Origin: Halorubrum alkaliphilum
GTDB taxonomy: Archaea > Halobacteriota > Halobacteria > Halobacteriales > Haloferacaceae
Length of the DNA stretch: 64,000 bases
Direction of reading: 5' to 3'
Assembly (NCBI RefSeq): GCF_017873815.1
Contig: NZ_JAGGKQ010000007.1
Location: 62,001-126,000 of the forward strand
Below, one piece after another: positions 1 through 8,805 of this stretch. Made by a program: the position numbers and the translations under genes. Under the pieces are notes generated by a model. It did no database searches and was not told where the DNA came from. It saw only the letters and a program-made list of their open reading frames with translations. Every line of letters begins with the position of its first letter. The first letter of the stretch is position 1.

Positions 1-602
1 CGTTCGGAGCGGATCACGACCGCGTTGAGATCGGCGTCGGCATCCTCGGAGCGCCACGTCGCCGACGCCGGCTTTCCGACCCCGTCGTTGCCGACGTTGT
101 TCCCCCAGGAGTCGTAGTCCTCGAAGTCGTCGATGTGGATCCTATCGCCCGCGTCGTACGTCTCGTCCTGCCAGTCGTACGTGCCCGGATTCGCTCGGAA
201 GATGTTGTCCGACTCGAAGTTCGGGCGGACGTTCTCTTGGGACTCGATGCCGCAGTACTGGAACCACTCGCCGGCGTACGTCCGGCCGCCGAGCTCCTCC
301 CGTGCCACCTCGATCTCGAACCCCTCGTCCTCGATGGTCTGGACCTCGGGCCAGATGCCCTGTATGAAGCCGTCGTCGTCGACCCGAACCGGGATCTGCG
401 GGAGACCGCGGGGCGCCGGACCGCCGGTGTGCTCGATCGTCATTGCGACGGTCTGTCCGCCGCCGACGCCGCCGGCCGTCGTCAGGCTGTTCACCGTCGC
501 GGATCCCATCGCACCGACCCCTGCGAGGGTCGCACCACCGACGACGCCCTTCACGAAGCGTCGCCGTCCGGACTCGGCCGGATACTTGTCGGACATGCTC
601 AT
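1..602 (-). CDS. Rieske-type iron-sulfur protein, C-terminally cut by window edge
   Basis: About 200 N-terminal residues are present; the part that would carry the Cys/His cluster loops lies beyond the left edge. The N-terminus has a twin-arginine signal (SGRRRFVKG) followed by an Ala/Gly-rich hydrophobic stretch, as expected of an exported, membrane-anchored Rieske subunit of a bc1-type quinol oxidoreductase. The segments PRGLPQIPV and GEWFQYCG match what I recall of haloarchaeal Rieske proteins. Two in-frame ATGs are possible (602 and 596); a TATA-like TTTTTAC at 624-630 favours a leaderless start at 602. The assignment rests on the N-terminal half only. Confidence 0.7.
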   Translation of the reverse strand, partial: MSMSDKYPAESGRRRFVKGVVGGATLAGVGAMGSATVNSLTTAGGVGGGQTVAMTIEHTGGPAPRGLPQIPVRVDDDGFIQGIWPEVQTIEDEGFEIEVAREELGGRTYAGEWFQYCGIESQENVRPNFESDNIFRANPGTYDWQDETYDAGDRIHIDDFEDYDSWGNNVGNDGVGKPASATWRSEDADADLNAVVIRSE

Positions 603-623
603 AGTAACAGTCGGGTGGGGCCA

Positions 624-630
624 GTAAAAA
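624..630 (-). promoter_or_regulatory. TATA-like box of the Rieske gene
   Basis: The minus strand reads TTTTTAC, centred 25 nt before the ATG at 602. This spacing fits leaderless transcription starting at or next to that ATG. Confidence 0.55.
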
Positions 631-823
631 GGGTGACGAACCATGGGACATCACGGAATACGGCGATGCCGATCCACCGCCAAGCCGAGGACTCCATCCG
701 TACTCCTGGCCGCGAACGTCGACTCCGACGTAGCGGTCCGTGGCGCTATCGAGGTACACGACGCGCACGGCTTCGTTTCGAAAAGTTACTCGCCACCGAG
801 GCAAGGATTCGTCCGGACGGCGG

Positions 824-830
824 TTTTAAC
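824..830 (+). promoter_or_regulatory. TATA-like box of ppc
   Basis: TTTTAAC is centred 29 nt before the ATG at 856. It supports 856 as a leaderless start over the longer open frame that begins at 643. Confidence 0.6.
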
Positions 831-855
831 CGGTCACGGACGTACCGTGAATGGT

Positions 856-3558
856 ATGGAGTTGCACGATCGGGCCGTACGAACCGATGTCCGTGAACTC
901 GGTGCGCTGCTCGGGGACGTACTCGCCGCACAGACCTCTACTGAAGCCTTCCAGACGGTCGAGGATCTCCGGAACGCGGCGATAGACTACCGGCGGGGAG
1001 ACGCGGCGGATCGGAGTCCCCTGCACGCGTCGGTCGACGACCTCTCGACCACTCGAGAGGGGATAGTCGCCCGGGCGTTCACGACGTATTTCGAACTCAT
1101 CAACCTCGCGGAGGAGCGCGAGCGGGTTCGGGCAGTCCGGAACACGGACGCTGACGGTGCGCTACACGATTCCTTCGAGGCGACGATCGAGGAGTTCGCG
1201 GACGCCGGCGTCGACGCCGACGAACTCGAATCCCTCCTCGACGATGTGCTCATCGAGCCGACGTTCACCGCGCACCCGACGGAGGCCCGCCGCGCAACCG
1301 TGAAATCGAAGCTGCGATCCATCGCGAACCACCTCGAGGAGTTGGACGAACACCGACTCTCCGAACGCGAGCAGAACGCGGTCTGGCGCGACGTGACCGC
1401 GGAAGTGACGAGCCTCTGGGGTACTCGACAGGTCCGACAGCGCCGGCCGGAGCCGGAAGACGAGGCGCGAAACGTCCGGTGGTATCTCGAGAATACGCTG
1501 TTCGACGTCGTCGGCGACGCCTACGAGGAGTTCGAGAGAACGATCTCCGAGGAGTACGAGGACGTCGACTGTCCGAAGCTGTTCGAGTTCCGCTCGTGGG
1601 CCGGCTCCGACCGCGACGGCAACCCGTTCGTCACGCCGGAGGTCACCGACGAGACGCTGGCCGGACAGCGTTCGGTCGCGCTCGGGAAGTACCGAGAACA
1701 GTGTAAGCGTCTCTCGGCGGTGTTGAGCCAGGACGGCGAGCGATACGCGGTCAGCGATGCCTTCGCCGAGTCGCTCGCGGCCGACGCCGAGCGCTTCCCG
1801 ACGGTCGTCCAGGAAGCGCGCGAGCGGTACCCGGACGAACCGTACCGACAGAAGCTCAAGCTGATGCGCGAGCGACTCGATCGCGTCGACGACGTGCGTC
1901 CCGGCGGCTACCCCGACGGCGACGCGTTCCTCGAGGACCTCGACGTCATCGCGGAGTCGCTGTCGGCGGACCGGAACGAGGTCGTCCGGGAGTCGTTCAT
2001 CGACCCGCTTCGTCGGCAGGTCGACACCTTCGGGTTCGTCCTCGCGTCGCTGGACCTCCGCGATCACCGCGAGAACCACACCGAGGCGGTCGCCGAGACC
2101 GTCGGCGTCGAGGGCGTCGACTACCGCTCGATGGACGAATCGGAGCGTGAGGAGTTCCTCACGGAGGCGATCCTTCAGAACGAGCCCGTGATCGAGGTCG
2201 AGGAGCCCGGTGACGTCTCCGAGACGGCCGAGCGCGTGCTCGACCGCTTCTGCGAGTTCTCGGAGTGGCAGGCGGAGTACGGCACGCAGGCCATCGACAC
2301 CTACTGTATCTCGATGACCGAGGAGCCGAGCCACGTCCTCGAAGTGCTCTTCTTGGCCGATCAGGTGGGTGTCGTGTCCTTGCCCGATCACTGCGGCGTC
2401 GACGTCGTGCCGCTGTTGGAGACCGAGTCGGCGCTCAACGGGGCCGAACGGATCCTCGGGACGCTCTTCGAGAACGACGCGTACGGCGCGGCACTCGAGG
2501 CTCGCGGGGAAGTCCAGGAGGTCATGCTCGGCTACTCCGACTCCAACAAGGAGAACGGCTTCCTCGCGGCTAACTGGGACCTCTACAAGAACCAGCGCCG
2601 ACTCGCGAGTTTCTGCCGCGAGGAGGAGGTCACGCTTCGACTGTTCCACGGACGCGGCGGGTCGATCTCCCGTGGCGGCGGTCCGATGAACGAAGCGCTG
2701 CTCGCCCTCCCCAACGAGACGGTCACCGGTCAGGTGAAATTCACCGAGCAGGGCGAGGCGATAGCGGAGAAGTACGCCAACCGTCGGATCGCCGAGCGCG
2801 AACTCGAACAGATGCTCGACGCACAGATCCACGCCCGTCGTGAGGCGAAGGAGGAACCCAACGAGGAGGTTCCGGAGGCGTGGGTCGACGCGATGGAGAC
2901 AATGGCTCCAGCCGCACGGACGACCTATCGTGATCTGCTGAACAGCGACGGGTTCGTCTCCTACTTCGGGCAGGCGACGCCAATCTCGGTCGTCGAGGAC
3001 CTCAACCTCGGCTCCCGGCCCGCCTCGCGTTCCGGCGAGCGAACCGTAGAGGACCTCCGTGCCATCCCGTGGGTGTTCTCCTGGACGCAGACCCGGCTCA
3101 TCCTCCCCGGATGGTACGCACTGGCCTCCGGGATCGACGCGTATCTCGATTCGGTCGGCGAGGAGGACGGACTGGAGACGCTTCGCGAGATGTACGAGGA
3201 GTGGCCGTTCTTCCGGACGACCCTCGATAACGCTGGACTCGCGCTCGCGAGAACCGAACCGGAGATCGCGGCGGAGTACGCGGATCTGGCGGACGACGAG
3301 CTCCGGGAGCGGTTCTTCCCCGAACTCGTCGGCGAGTACGAGCGCGGCCGCGAACTCGTTCTCGCGATCAGCGGACGTGACCAGCTCATTCGTCGCGAAT
3401 GGCTCTCCGAGAGCCTCGATCGTCGGAATCCGTACGTCGACCCGCTCAACCTGCTACAGGCCGATCTCCTCGGGCGGACCCACCGAACAGACGAGGAGGA
3501 ACGGACCCTCCGGCTCACTGTCAACGGGATCGCGGCCGGAATGAAGAACACCGGATAA
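856..3558 (+). CDS. ppc: phosphoenolpyruvate carboxylase
   Basis: A 900-residue protein of full bacterial-type PEPC length. It carboxylates PEP to oxaloacetate in the cytosol (anaplerosis). The catalytic histidine lies in FTAHPTEARR (His140). The second signature, LFHGRGGSISRGGGP, starts near residue 596 and carries the active-site histidine and PEP-binding arginines; GYSDSNKENG is near residue 559. The C-terminus ends MKNTG, close to the family's conserved NTG tail. The frame stays open upstream to 643, but that extension does not look like PEPC and a TATA-like box sits 29 nt before 856. The gene appears monocistronic. Confidence 0.96.
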   Translation: MELHDRAVRTDVRELGALLGDVLAAQTSTEAFQTVEDLRNAAIDYRRGDAADRSPLHASVDDLSTTREGIVARAFTTYFELINLAEERERVRAVRNTDADGALHDSFEATIEEFADAGVDADELESLLDDVLIEPTFTAHPTEARRATVKSKLRSIANHLEELDEHRLSEREQNAVWRDVTAEVTSLWGTRQVRQRRPEPEDEARNVRWYLENTLFDVVGDAYEEFERTISEEYEDVDCPKLFEFRSWAGSDRDGNPFVTPEVTDETLAGQRSVALGKYREQCKRLSAVLSQDGERYAVSDAFAESLAADAERFPTVVQEARERYPDEPYRQKLKLMRERLDRVDDVRPGGYPDGDAFLEDLDVIAESLSADRNEVVRESFIDPLRRQVDTFGFVLASLDLRDHRENHTEAVAETVGVEGVDYRSMDESEREEFLTEAILQNEPVIEVEEPGDVSETAERVLDRFCEFSEWQAEYGTQAIDTYCISMTEEPSHVLEVLFLADQVGVVSLPDHCGVDVVPLLETESALNGAERILGTLFENDAYGAALEARGEVQEVMLGYSDSNKENGFLAANWDLYKNQRRLASFCREEEVTLRLFHGRGGSISRGGGPMNEALLALPNETVTGQVKFTEQGEAIAEKYANRRIAERELEQMLDAQIHARREAKEEPNEEVPEAWVDAMETMAPAARTTYRDLLNSDGFVSYFGQATPISVVEDLNLGSRPASRSGERTVEDLRAIPWVFSWTQTRLILPGWYALASGIDAYLDSVGEEDGLETLREMYEEWPFFRTTLDNAGLALARTEPEIAAEYADLADDELRERFFPELVGEYERGRELVLAISGRDQLIRREWLSESLDRRNPYVDPLNLLQADLLGRTHRTDEEERTLRLTVNGIAAGMKNTG

Positions 3559-4012
3559 CACGCGTATTGACCCGGCTGTAGGGGTTCACACCACGAGACA
3601 AAAAACCGGCTCTCCTTGTCCCGCGTTCGTGATCCGTCTTCGATCCTTGCGCAGTCGTTCCTCAGCTCCGGTCGTTCGCTGCCCACGATCGTTCCGCTCT
3701 CGTCTTGCTCTCCCAGCCCTTCCGGTGAGCTCAGACGCCCGTCTTCACCTCGACATCGGCTCGGACGCGTCGACTCCGAGCACACCGACCGAGCATCCCG
3801 ACTCCCAACACGCCCGTCCAACACGTGACTGCGCGTTCGGATCTCGAATCAATATTTGATATCGCGTTATACTATTTATATTGTTGTCGTATCCGTCTAG
3901 AGCCGCGGAGAGTATGCGCTTGACTATCCGAGGATCACTCGCAAACTGCGTTAGGTATCCCGCGAAGCCCGACGCTATGGGCGGTAAAATCGAGAAGTCC
4001 GAAAAAGCCGCT
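3559..4012. other. intergenic stretch without a recognisable gene
   Basis: 454 bp between the converging ppc and rps19e genes. I see no convincing coding region, tRNA or repeat. There is an AT-rich patch at about 3849-3895 (including tatactatttatattg) in otherwise GC-rich DNA. The right end contains T-runs on the minus strand just after rps19e. It could be a decayed locus or a long 3' region. Confidence 0.5.
3986..4006 (-). terminator. probable T-run terminator of rps19e
   Basis: On the minus strand, T5 (4002-4006) and T4 (3986-3989) follow within 30 nt of the rps19e stop codon. Archaeal termination often uses short T-runs without a hairpin. Confidence 0.45.
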
Positions 4013-4468
4013 CTACGCGTAGCGTTCGAGTTCGGGGCGGTCGAGATCTTCGAGGACCTCGCTTGCGACCTCGGAGAGGAACGCCTCGCCCTCGTCGGAG
4101 ACTCGGCGACCCTCACCGGCCGCCGTGGTCACGAGCCCATCCTCCTCAAGGGTCTGAAGCGACGCACGAATGAGCTTTCGGGAGCCACCGGCGTGCTCGC
4201 CGGGGCGGACGATGTAGCGGTTCGAGCCGCGCTTCTTCGAGCCGTACTCGGTCGCGAGCCGCTCGATGCCGATCGGCTCGTTCTGCGCGACCTTCCGGAG
4301 AAGGCTCGCCGACCGAACGTACCAGAAGTCGTCCTGTTCCGGGGGTAGCTCCTTGCCGGCACCGCTCTTCGCGAACTCCACCCAGTCGGGCTCGTCGATC
4401 CGGTCCTCGAGTCGTGCCGCGACCGCCTCGATCAGGGCGTCGGCGGGCACGTCGTAGATGGTCACCAT
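4013..4468 (-). CDS. rps19e: 30S ribosomal protein S19e
   Basis: A 151-residue protein starting MVTIYDVPADALI, with the family segments PDWVEFAKSG and WYVRSASLLRK and a C-terminal winged-helix region (SRKLIRASLQTLEEDGLV). It is a small-subunit protein found only in archaea and eukaryotes and needed for 40S/30S maturation. A longer frame reaches 4504, but TTTAAA at 4494-4499 is centred 28 nt before the ATG at 4468, indicating a leaderless start there. In many archaea the next gene encodes a PDCD5-like protein; here the downstream side is non-coding. Confidence 0.95.
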   Translation of the reverse strand: MVTIYDVPADALIEAVAARLEDRIDEPDWVEFAKSGAGKELPPEQDDFWYVRSASLLRKVAQNEPIGIERLATEYGSKKRGSNRYIVRPGEHAGGSRKLIRASLQTLEEDGLVTTAAGEGRRVSDEGEAFLSEVASEVLEDLDRPELERYA

Positions 4469-4469
4469 T

Positions 4470-4499
4470 GAGTGAGAATTCACTCTAACGTCGTTTAAA
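4470..4499 (-). promoter_or_regulatory. rps19e promoter with 6-bp inverted repeat
   Basis: TATA box TTTAAA lies at 4494-4499. Between it and the start codon an inverted repeat GAGTGA-GAAT-TCACTC occupies 4470-4485, where the transcription start should fall. It could be an operator, or a coincidence of an EcoRI-like core. Confidence 0.5.
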
Positions 4500-4569
4500 C
4501 CCATCGTCTTCGAGAAGCGTCGTGTGACGCGTTTTCACGGGGGAGCGGCACGCTCGCCACGAGTCGCAG

Positions 4570-5913
4570 TTACGCCACGTACTCGTACTTCCGCTCGTTC
4601 ATCCGACCCCAACCGGTGAACACGAACTCCCCATCGGGAGCGGTGAACTCCTCAATCTCGCGATCGAGGTCCTTGTCGTACTCGTGTACGTCATGGACGT
4701 CCTCGTATTCGTCCCACGAGAGGTCATACCGTGCGTCGAGCTGTGCGTCGATATCGAGCGTCTCGATCTCCTCACGCCATCCTTCCTGAACCGTTTCGGC
4801 GTGTATCTCGGCCTGCGCGCCGGAACCGTATGAGGCGACGAGCAGCGTTTCGCCGACGAAGTCGCGGTCGCGGTCGAGAGCGTCCCGTAGCGCGCTGACA
4901 CGGGCGATGTGGACGGACCCGGTGTACCAGTTGCCAACCTCCCGAGAGAGTTCGAGCGTCGGCTCCACGACGTCGTCGTACCACGCTCCGTACTGCTCGG
5001 TCGTTTTCAGCTCGTCCATGTACTCGCGGATCGCCTCCTCGTACGCCTCGCGGTCCGCGTACTCGTTCTCACGGGGCTGACGACCGATCTCGCCCGCCAA
5101 GTCGTCCTCGTACTCCGTGTCGCGGATGACGTGCCGGTACGCGAGTAGGGCCGCCTTCCGGACCATCCCCGGGAACGGAGTATGGTACGGAGCGTACGCG
5201 AAGTCGTCGAGGTGGATCTTCCCCGAGACCGACTCGTAGTCTTCGAGCGCCTCGCGCATCCGTGAAAGATACACCTGCATCGATCGCTTGCCGTCGACGC
5301 TGGGGAACTGCTGATTCGGCTTGAGAAAGTCCGTCTCGTCCATCGAGCCGTACCCCTGATGGGTCGACAGCTCGACGAGGTCAGGGTCTTCGTCGATAAG
5401 CATCGCGACCGCGCCCGCACCCTGCGTTGCCTCGCCGGGGTCACCGCGGGCGTACAGCGCCGTGTCCGTCGCGATCACGAGCGCGGCACGGTCGCGGTTG
5501 CGACCCGCCTGGATCCAGTTGTACGCGTCGTCGATCGCTTGGGTGCCCGCGACGCAGGCGAACTTACGCTCGCCCTTGTTAGCGTGGCGGAAGTCGCCGT
5601 CGTACACCTTCTCCAGACAGCCCGCGATGTACGTCGAAACCGGTTTCGAGTGGTCGAACGCGGACTCGGTGGCGACGTCGATCCGGCCGATGTCGGCCGG
5701 TTCGAGCCCCTTGCGGTCCATCAGGCGCTTCGCGGCGTTCGCGCCCATCGTGACGATGTCCTCGTACACGTCCGGGAACGAGGAGTTCTGGAGCCCGAGC
5801 CCCTTCGTGTACTTCTCCGGGTCGTCGCCCTTCTCCGGCGCGAACGTGCCGGGCAAGTCGAGCTTGAGCTTTCCGGTCCAGATCTCGACGGCGTCGATGC
5901 CGACTTCGGTCAT
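4570..5913 (-). CDS. hmgB: hydroxymethylglutaryl-CoA synthase
   Basis: A 447-residue enzyme condensing acetyl-CoA with acetoacetyl-CoA to HMG-CoA, the entry to the mevalonate route to archaeal isoprenoid lipids. The catalytic triad is visible: Glu83 (ATESAFDHSK), nucleophilic Cys120 (FACVAGTQA) and His244 (APYHTPFPG). Length and motif order match archaeal HMG-CoA synthases. The minus-strand box CCATATG around 5937-5943 is about 27 nt before the ATG, so the gene is probably leaderless and transcribed alone. The acetoacetyl-CoA thiolase/DUF35 partner genes common beside it in other archaea are not adjacent. Confidence 0.95.
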   Translation of the reverse strand: MTEVGIDAVEIWTGKLKLDLPGTFAPEKGDDPEKYTKGLGLQNSSFPDVYEDIVTMGANAAKRLMDRKGLEPADIGRIDVATESAFDHSKPVSTYIAGCLEKVYDGDFRHANKGERKFACVAGTQAIDDAYNWIQAGRNRDRAALVIATDTALYARGDPGEATQGAGAVAMLIDEDPDLVELSTHQGYGSMDETDFLKPNQQFPSVDGKRSMQVYLSRMREALEDYESVSGKIHLDDFAYAPYHTPFPGMVRKAALLAYRHVIRDTEYEDDLAGEIGRQPRENEYADREAYEEAIREYMDELKTTEQYGAWYDDVVEPTLELSREVGNWYTGSVHIARVSALRDALDRDRDFVGETLLVASYGSGAQAEIHAETVQEGWREEIETLDIDAQLDARYDLSWDEYEDVHDVHEYDKDLDREIEEFTAPDGEFVFTGWGRMNERKYEYVA

Positions 5914-6077
5914 AGGCGATTGTTCATGAGGTGGGCATATGGCTTTGTCGATGGTGGATTACGTCGATTGTTGTATCTTCTAAAGCCACCTACAGAAACC
6001 GGTTCTCGTACATTTGCCAGCACGAGAGCTAAAAGCGGCCTGTACTACACTGAGACCGCTGCAAAAGCGGAGCCGAC

Positions 6078-8378
6078 TCAGCCACTATACACAATTTCCC
6101 GCGTTTCGACGACCTCGTTTCCGTTGTTGTCTGTCACGATCAGTCGTACGGTATACGTTTGATCGGGAGGATTTGCGGTCTGTTCGACCCGATCGGTTCC
6201 CGAAGCACTCCCACCGCCGACGTCGTTAAGAACTGTATCGACAACAGTACCGGTCTCATCTTGTAGTTCGATTTCGACTGTATCGAGGTCGTCGTCGTCA
6301 TTTGTCACAACCCAATCGACATCAAACCGAGCTTGGTTACCGCTCTGGTCCGTCACGTCGAACGCATTGATCGCAGACGCTCCACCTCCGACGGTGGTGC
6401 TATCCTGATCCAGTTGCCGCTCTTCCGTGTCACTTTCATAGAGGGTGGCGACGATTTCATCGCCCTCAGAGAGTCCGCCGACGTCAGCCGAATCGACCGC
6501 CGTCGTCTCCCCATCAGTCGACTCAAACGAAACCGTTTGGCCACTTGCTGCGTTCTCGACAACGACCCATCCCGCTGCTAAACTCTGGAACTGATCGGTG
6601 GTCACATCGAAGTCGACGTCACCGGGTGCAATGTTTTCTTGGACGTTCACGCGCCCTATCGGCGCTTCCTCGATCGTCGTAACGAACTGTTTGGTCTGTC
6701 GCTCACCTGCGACCTTGTATCCGATAGTAACGCTGAACGTCTCACCAGCGACATCGACGACAGCCGCATCAAACAGATCAACTTTGTAGAACTCCGCTAG
6801 GGTAATCGTGGCCTGTTCTCCGGAATTCAGCGGGACTTCTACACCGGAAAAGTCCGTCTCGGCGTCGACATATTCCCCGGTGTCCGTGTCGTACGCTCGT
6901 TTTTCAGGGCCGCGCTGGAGATTCAGTTGGAGTCCGCTGTTCGGAATGAAAGCGTACTCCCGATCGGGAATTAAGAGAACGTTTTTATCACCGATGGCGT
7001 CGGTTTCGGACTGCACGTACAGTTCAGATCGACCCGGTCCAGAGCTATCCGCCTCATCGGACAACCCGTTGAGGGCCGGATCCTCTGGAAGGACCGTTAC
7101 GTCGGTGATGCGGACTTGCTCATCGTGTTGATTCTCGACATCTAATTGAAACCCGCCTCGTTCGGTAGAGCCAGGACCATTGAACGCGACTGCCTCCTCC
7201 GGTGCGACGAGGAGCGATTGGGCACCACCACCTCCGCCAGGGGCACCAGCACCGACACTCTCGAACGAAATGGATTCCCACGTTTCGGTCCCGTCGTTGA
7301 TCGCCATCTCAATATCCGAAACGTCGTCAACCTCGTAACTGACGCGACCCTCTTCATTGGTCTGCGCGGTCTCCTCGAACGAACCGTCGACCGAGATAGT
7401 GACTTGTGCGTTCCCAACAGGGTTGTTGTATCGGTCACGAACTTCCGCGACTGCGACCCCGTTCTCCGAAGAGACCTTGATGATGTACCCGTCCGATTCG
7501 TTGGTAGCGGTCGTCTCAGTTCCGAGTCCGACCTTGCCAAGCTCAAGGCGGTACGTTGCTGTACCGTTCAGTTCGACTCGAACCGTGCCGCTCGCGACGG
7601 TGACATCCTCGACATTCGCATCGTCTTCCGCAAGTCGGTCGCGCCACACCGACTCGAGATCCCCGGCTCGCTCAGTCGACACATCCGTCGGTAGCTCGAG
7701 GACGATCGGATCGCTTCCGGTCGAGTTCAGCGTCACCGAACGCCGGCTCTGCGAGAGCGCTTCCGGGTCCAGACTCGTCCGCTCGACGCCCGACTCGTCT
7801 ACGCTTCCGTCCAGCGCGGTCAGCCGGATCCGGTTGTCGCCGTCCACCGCGGTCTGCCCGGTCCGGGAGAGGACCGTGTTCTCGAACTCGGCGACGACGA
7901 GCGAGTGCTCGTACACGAGGTCGGGACCGTCCCGGAACTCGTTGTATCCGGGCGAGTACCGCAGCGAGCTCGTGTTGAACGCGATCGCACCGTCCCTCGT
8001 AGTCCGGTTGTTCCAGTATGCGACGACGTTCCCTTCTCCCTCGACCGTGGCGTTCTCGACACGCAGCTCACGGGGGTCGGTCGTCGATAACTGGCCCGCG
8101 GCCGGCGGCGGGTTCAGCGCGAACGTCCGCTGTGGATACCGGGTTCCGAGTTTCAACGATGTCGAGCGGCCGGCACCGGTGCGGCTCGCGCTCAAGACCG
8201 CGTTTCGGAGGTCCAAAAACTCTCCTTCGACCTGCTGGCTGTGGTCAAACTCGATGTCGCTGTTCTCCTGTGGCACCACCTGCACCTGGTACAGCGACAG
8301 CGCCAAGATGAGGAAGCCGAACAGGATCACCGTCCCGACCACGACCGACTGACCTCGACGGTCGTGACTGAAGCTCAT
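6078..8378 (-). CDS. large pilin-like (type IV pilin N-domain) surface protein
   Basis: 766 residues. The N-terminus DRRGQSVVVGTVILFGFLI is a class III (archaeal type IV pilin/archaellin-like) signal: a short charged leader, then one hydrophobic helix used for anchoring or assembly. The rest is an extracellular, Asp/Glu/Thr-rich beta protein. An Ig/Big-like module lies near residues 300-365 (NNPVGNAQVTISVDGSFEE), then a glycine run, then a long second half ending in a PKD/Ig-like module (VRLIVTDNNGNEVVE). Most pilins are far shorter, so this is probably an adhesin-like relative, not a filament subunit. TTTATAA at 8402-8408 sets a leaderless start. DNA encoding the C-terminal half looks less GC-rich than that encoding the N-terminal half. 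Exact function unknown. Confidence 0.75.
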   Translation of the reverse strand: MSFSHDRRGQSVVVGTVILFGFLILALSLYQVQVVPQENSDIEFDHSQQVEGEFLDLRNAVLSASRTGAGRSTSLKLGTRYPQRTFALNPPPAAGQLSTTDPRELRVENATVEGEGNVVAYWNNRTTRDGAIAFNTSSLRYSPGYNEFRDGPDLVYEHSLVVAEFENTVLSRTGQTAVDGDNRIRLTALDGSVDESGVERTSLDPEALSQSRRSVTLNSTGSDPIVLELPTDVSTERAGDLESVWRDRLAEDDANVEDVTVASGTVRVELNGTATYRLELGKVGLGTETTATNESDGYIIKVSSENGVAVAEVRDRYNNPVGNAQVTISVDGSFEETAQTNEEGRVSYEVDDVSDIEMAINDGTETWESISFESVGAGAPGGGGGAQSLLVAPEEAVAFNGPGSTERGGFQLDVENQHDEQVRITDVTVLPEDPALNGLSDEADSSGPGRSELYVQSETDAIGDKNVLLIPDREYAFIPNSGLQLNLQRGPEKRAYDTDTGEYVDAETDFSGVEVPLNSGEQATITLAEFYKVDLFDAAVVDVAGETFSVTIGYKVAGERQTKQFVTTIEEAPIGRVNVQENIAPGDVDFDVTTDQFQSLAAGWVVVENAASGQTVSFESTDGETTAVDSADVGGLSEGDEIVATLYESDTEERQLDQDSTTVGGGASAINAFDVTDQSGNQARFDVDWVVTNDDDDLDTVEIELQDETGTVVDTVLNDVGGGSASGTDRVEQTANPPDQTYTVRLIVTDNNGNEVVETREIVYSG

Positions 8379-8401
8379 TGACGACGTTCGGTCGTCCGTG
8401 C

Positions 8402-8408
8402 TTATAAA
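8402..8408 (-). promoter_or_regulatory. TATA box of the pilin-like gene
   Basis: The minus strand reads TTTATAA, centred 27 nt before the ATG at 8378. Confidence 0.65.
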
Positions 8409-8463
8409 TTCCCGCGACCACGTCTCACGTCCGATAACCGGTTTCTGGCCCTCCTCGAGTTGG

Positions 8464-8661
8464 TCACTCGTTCGACGACCGCCGCGCCGTCACCGCCGCC
8501 GAGGCCGCGGCGACGACCCCGCCGAACCCGCCGAGTAGGACGGCCTGGGTCCAGTTGTATCCGAGAAGCGTTCCCGACAGGAGGGTGATCCCCACGAACG
8601 ACACCACGACCGCGCCGAGCGTCGAGAGCAGCGACCCCCCGTCAGCGGAATCGTCGTCCAT
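8464..8661 (-). CDS. small two-helix membrane protein
   Basis: 65 residues: an acidic N-terminus (MDDDSADGG), two hydrophobic helices (about 13-33 and 38-58) and a charged tail (RRSSNE). I do not recognise the family; short proteins of this form are common in haloarchaea. The start is fixed by TTATATA at 8683-8689, 25 nt upstream. A longer open frame continues through the neighbouring phosphorylase gene and is not real. Confidence 0.6.
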   Translation of the reverse strand: MDDDSADGGSLLSTLGAVVVSFVGITLLSGTLLGYNWTQAVLLGGFGGVVAAASAAVTARRSSNE

Positions 8662-8682
8662 ACGAAACCCACCGGCTACCAG

Positions 8683-8689
8683 TATATAA
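8683..8689 (-). promoter_or_regulatory. TATA box of the small membrane protein gene
   Basis: TTATATA on the minus strand, centred 25 nt before the ATG at 8661. Confidence 0.6.
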
Positions 8690-8805
8690 GTGAACACACT
8701 TGCTGAGCAAAATACATCGTATACTGCTATAGAGAATGTAGATGCCGAGCGTACCCCTCGCTCGCTACCGGGTCGTTTTTGCGCGCGGCGGTGCTCTTCG
8801 CGGAC

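Noticed and set aside
643-855. N-terminal extension of PEP carboxylase
   Set aside because: Low-quality Arg-rich sequence unlike PEPC, and a TATA-like box lies inside it, 29 nt before the ATG at 856.
1162-2832. 556-codon open frame on the minus strand inside ppc
   Set aside because: An antisense shadow typical of GC-rich coding DNA; its product has no recognisable features, whereas ppc is complete.
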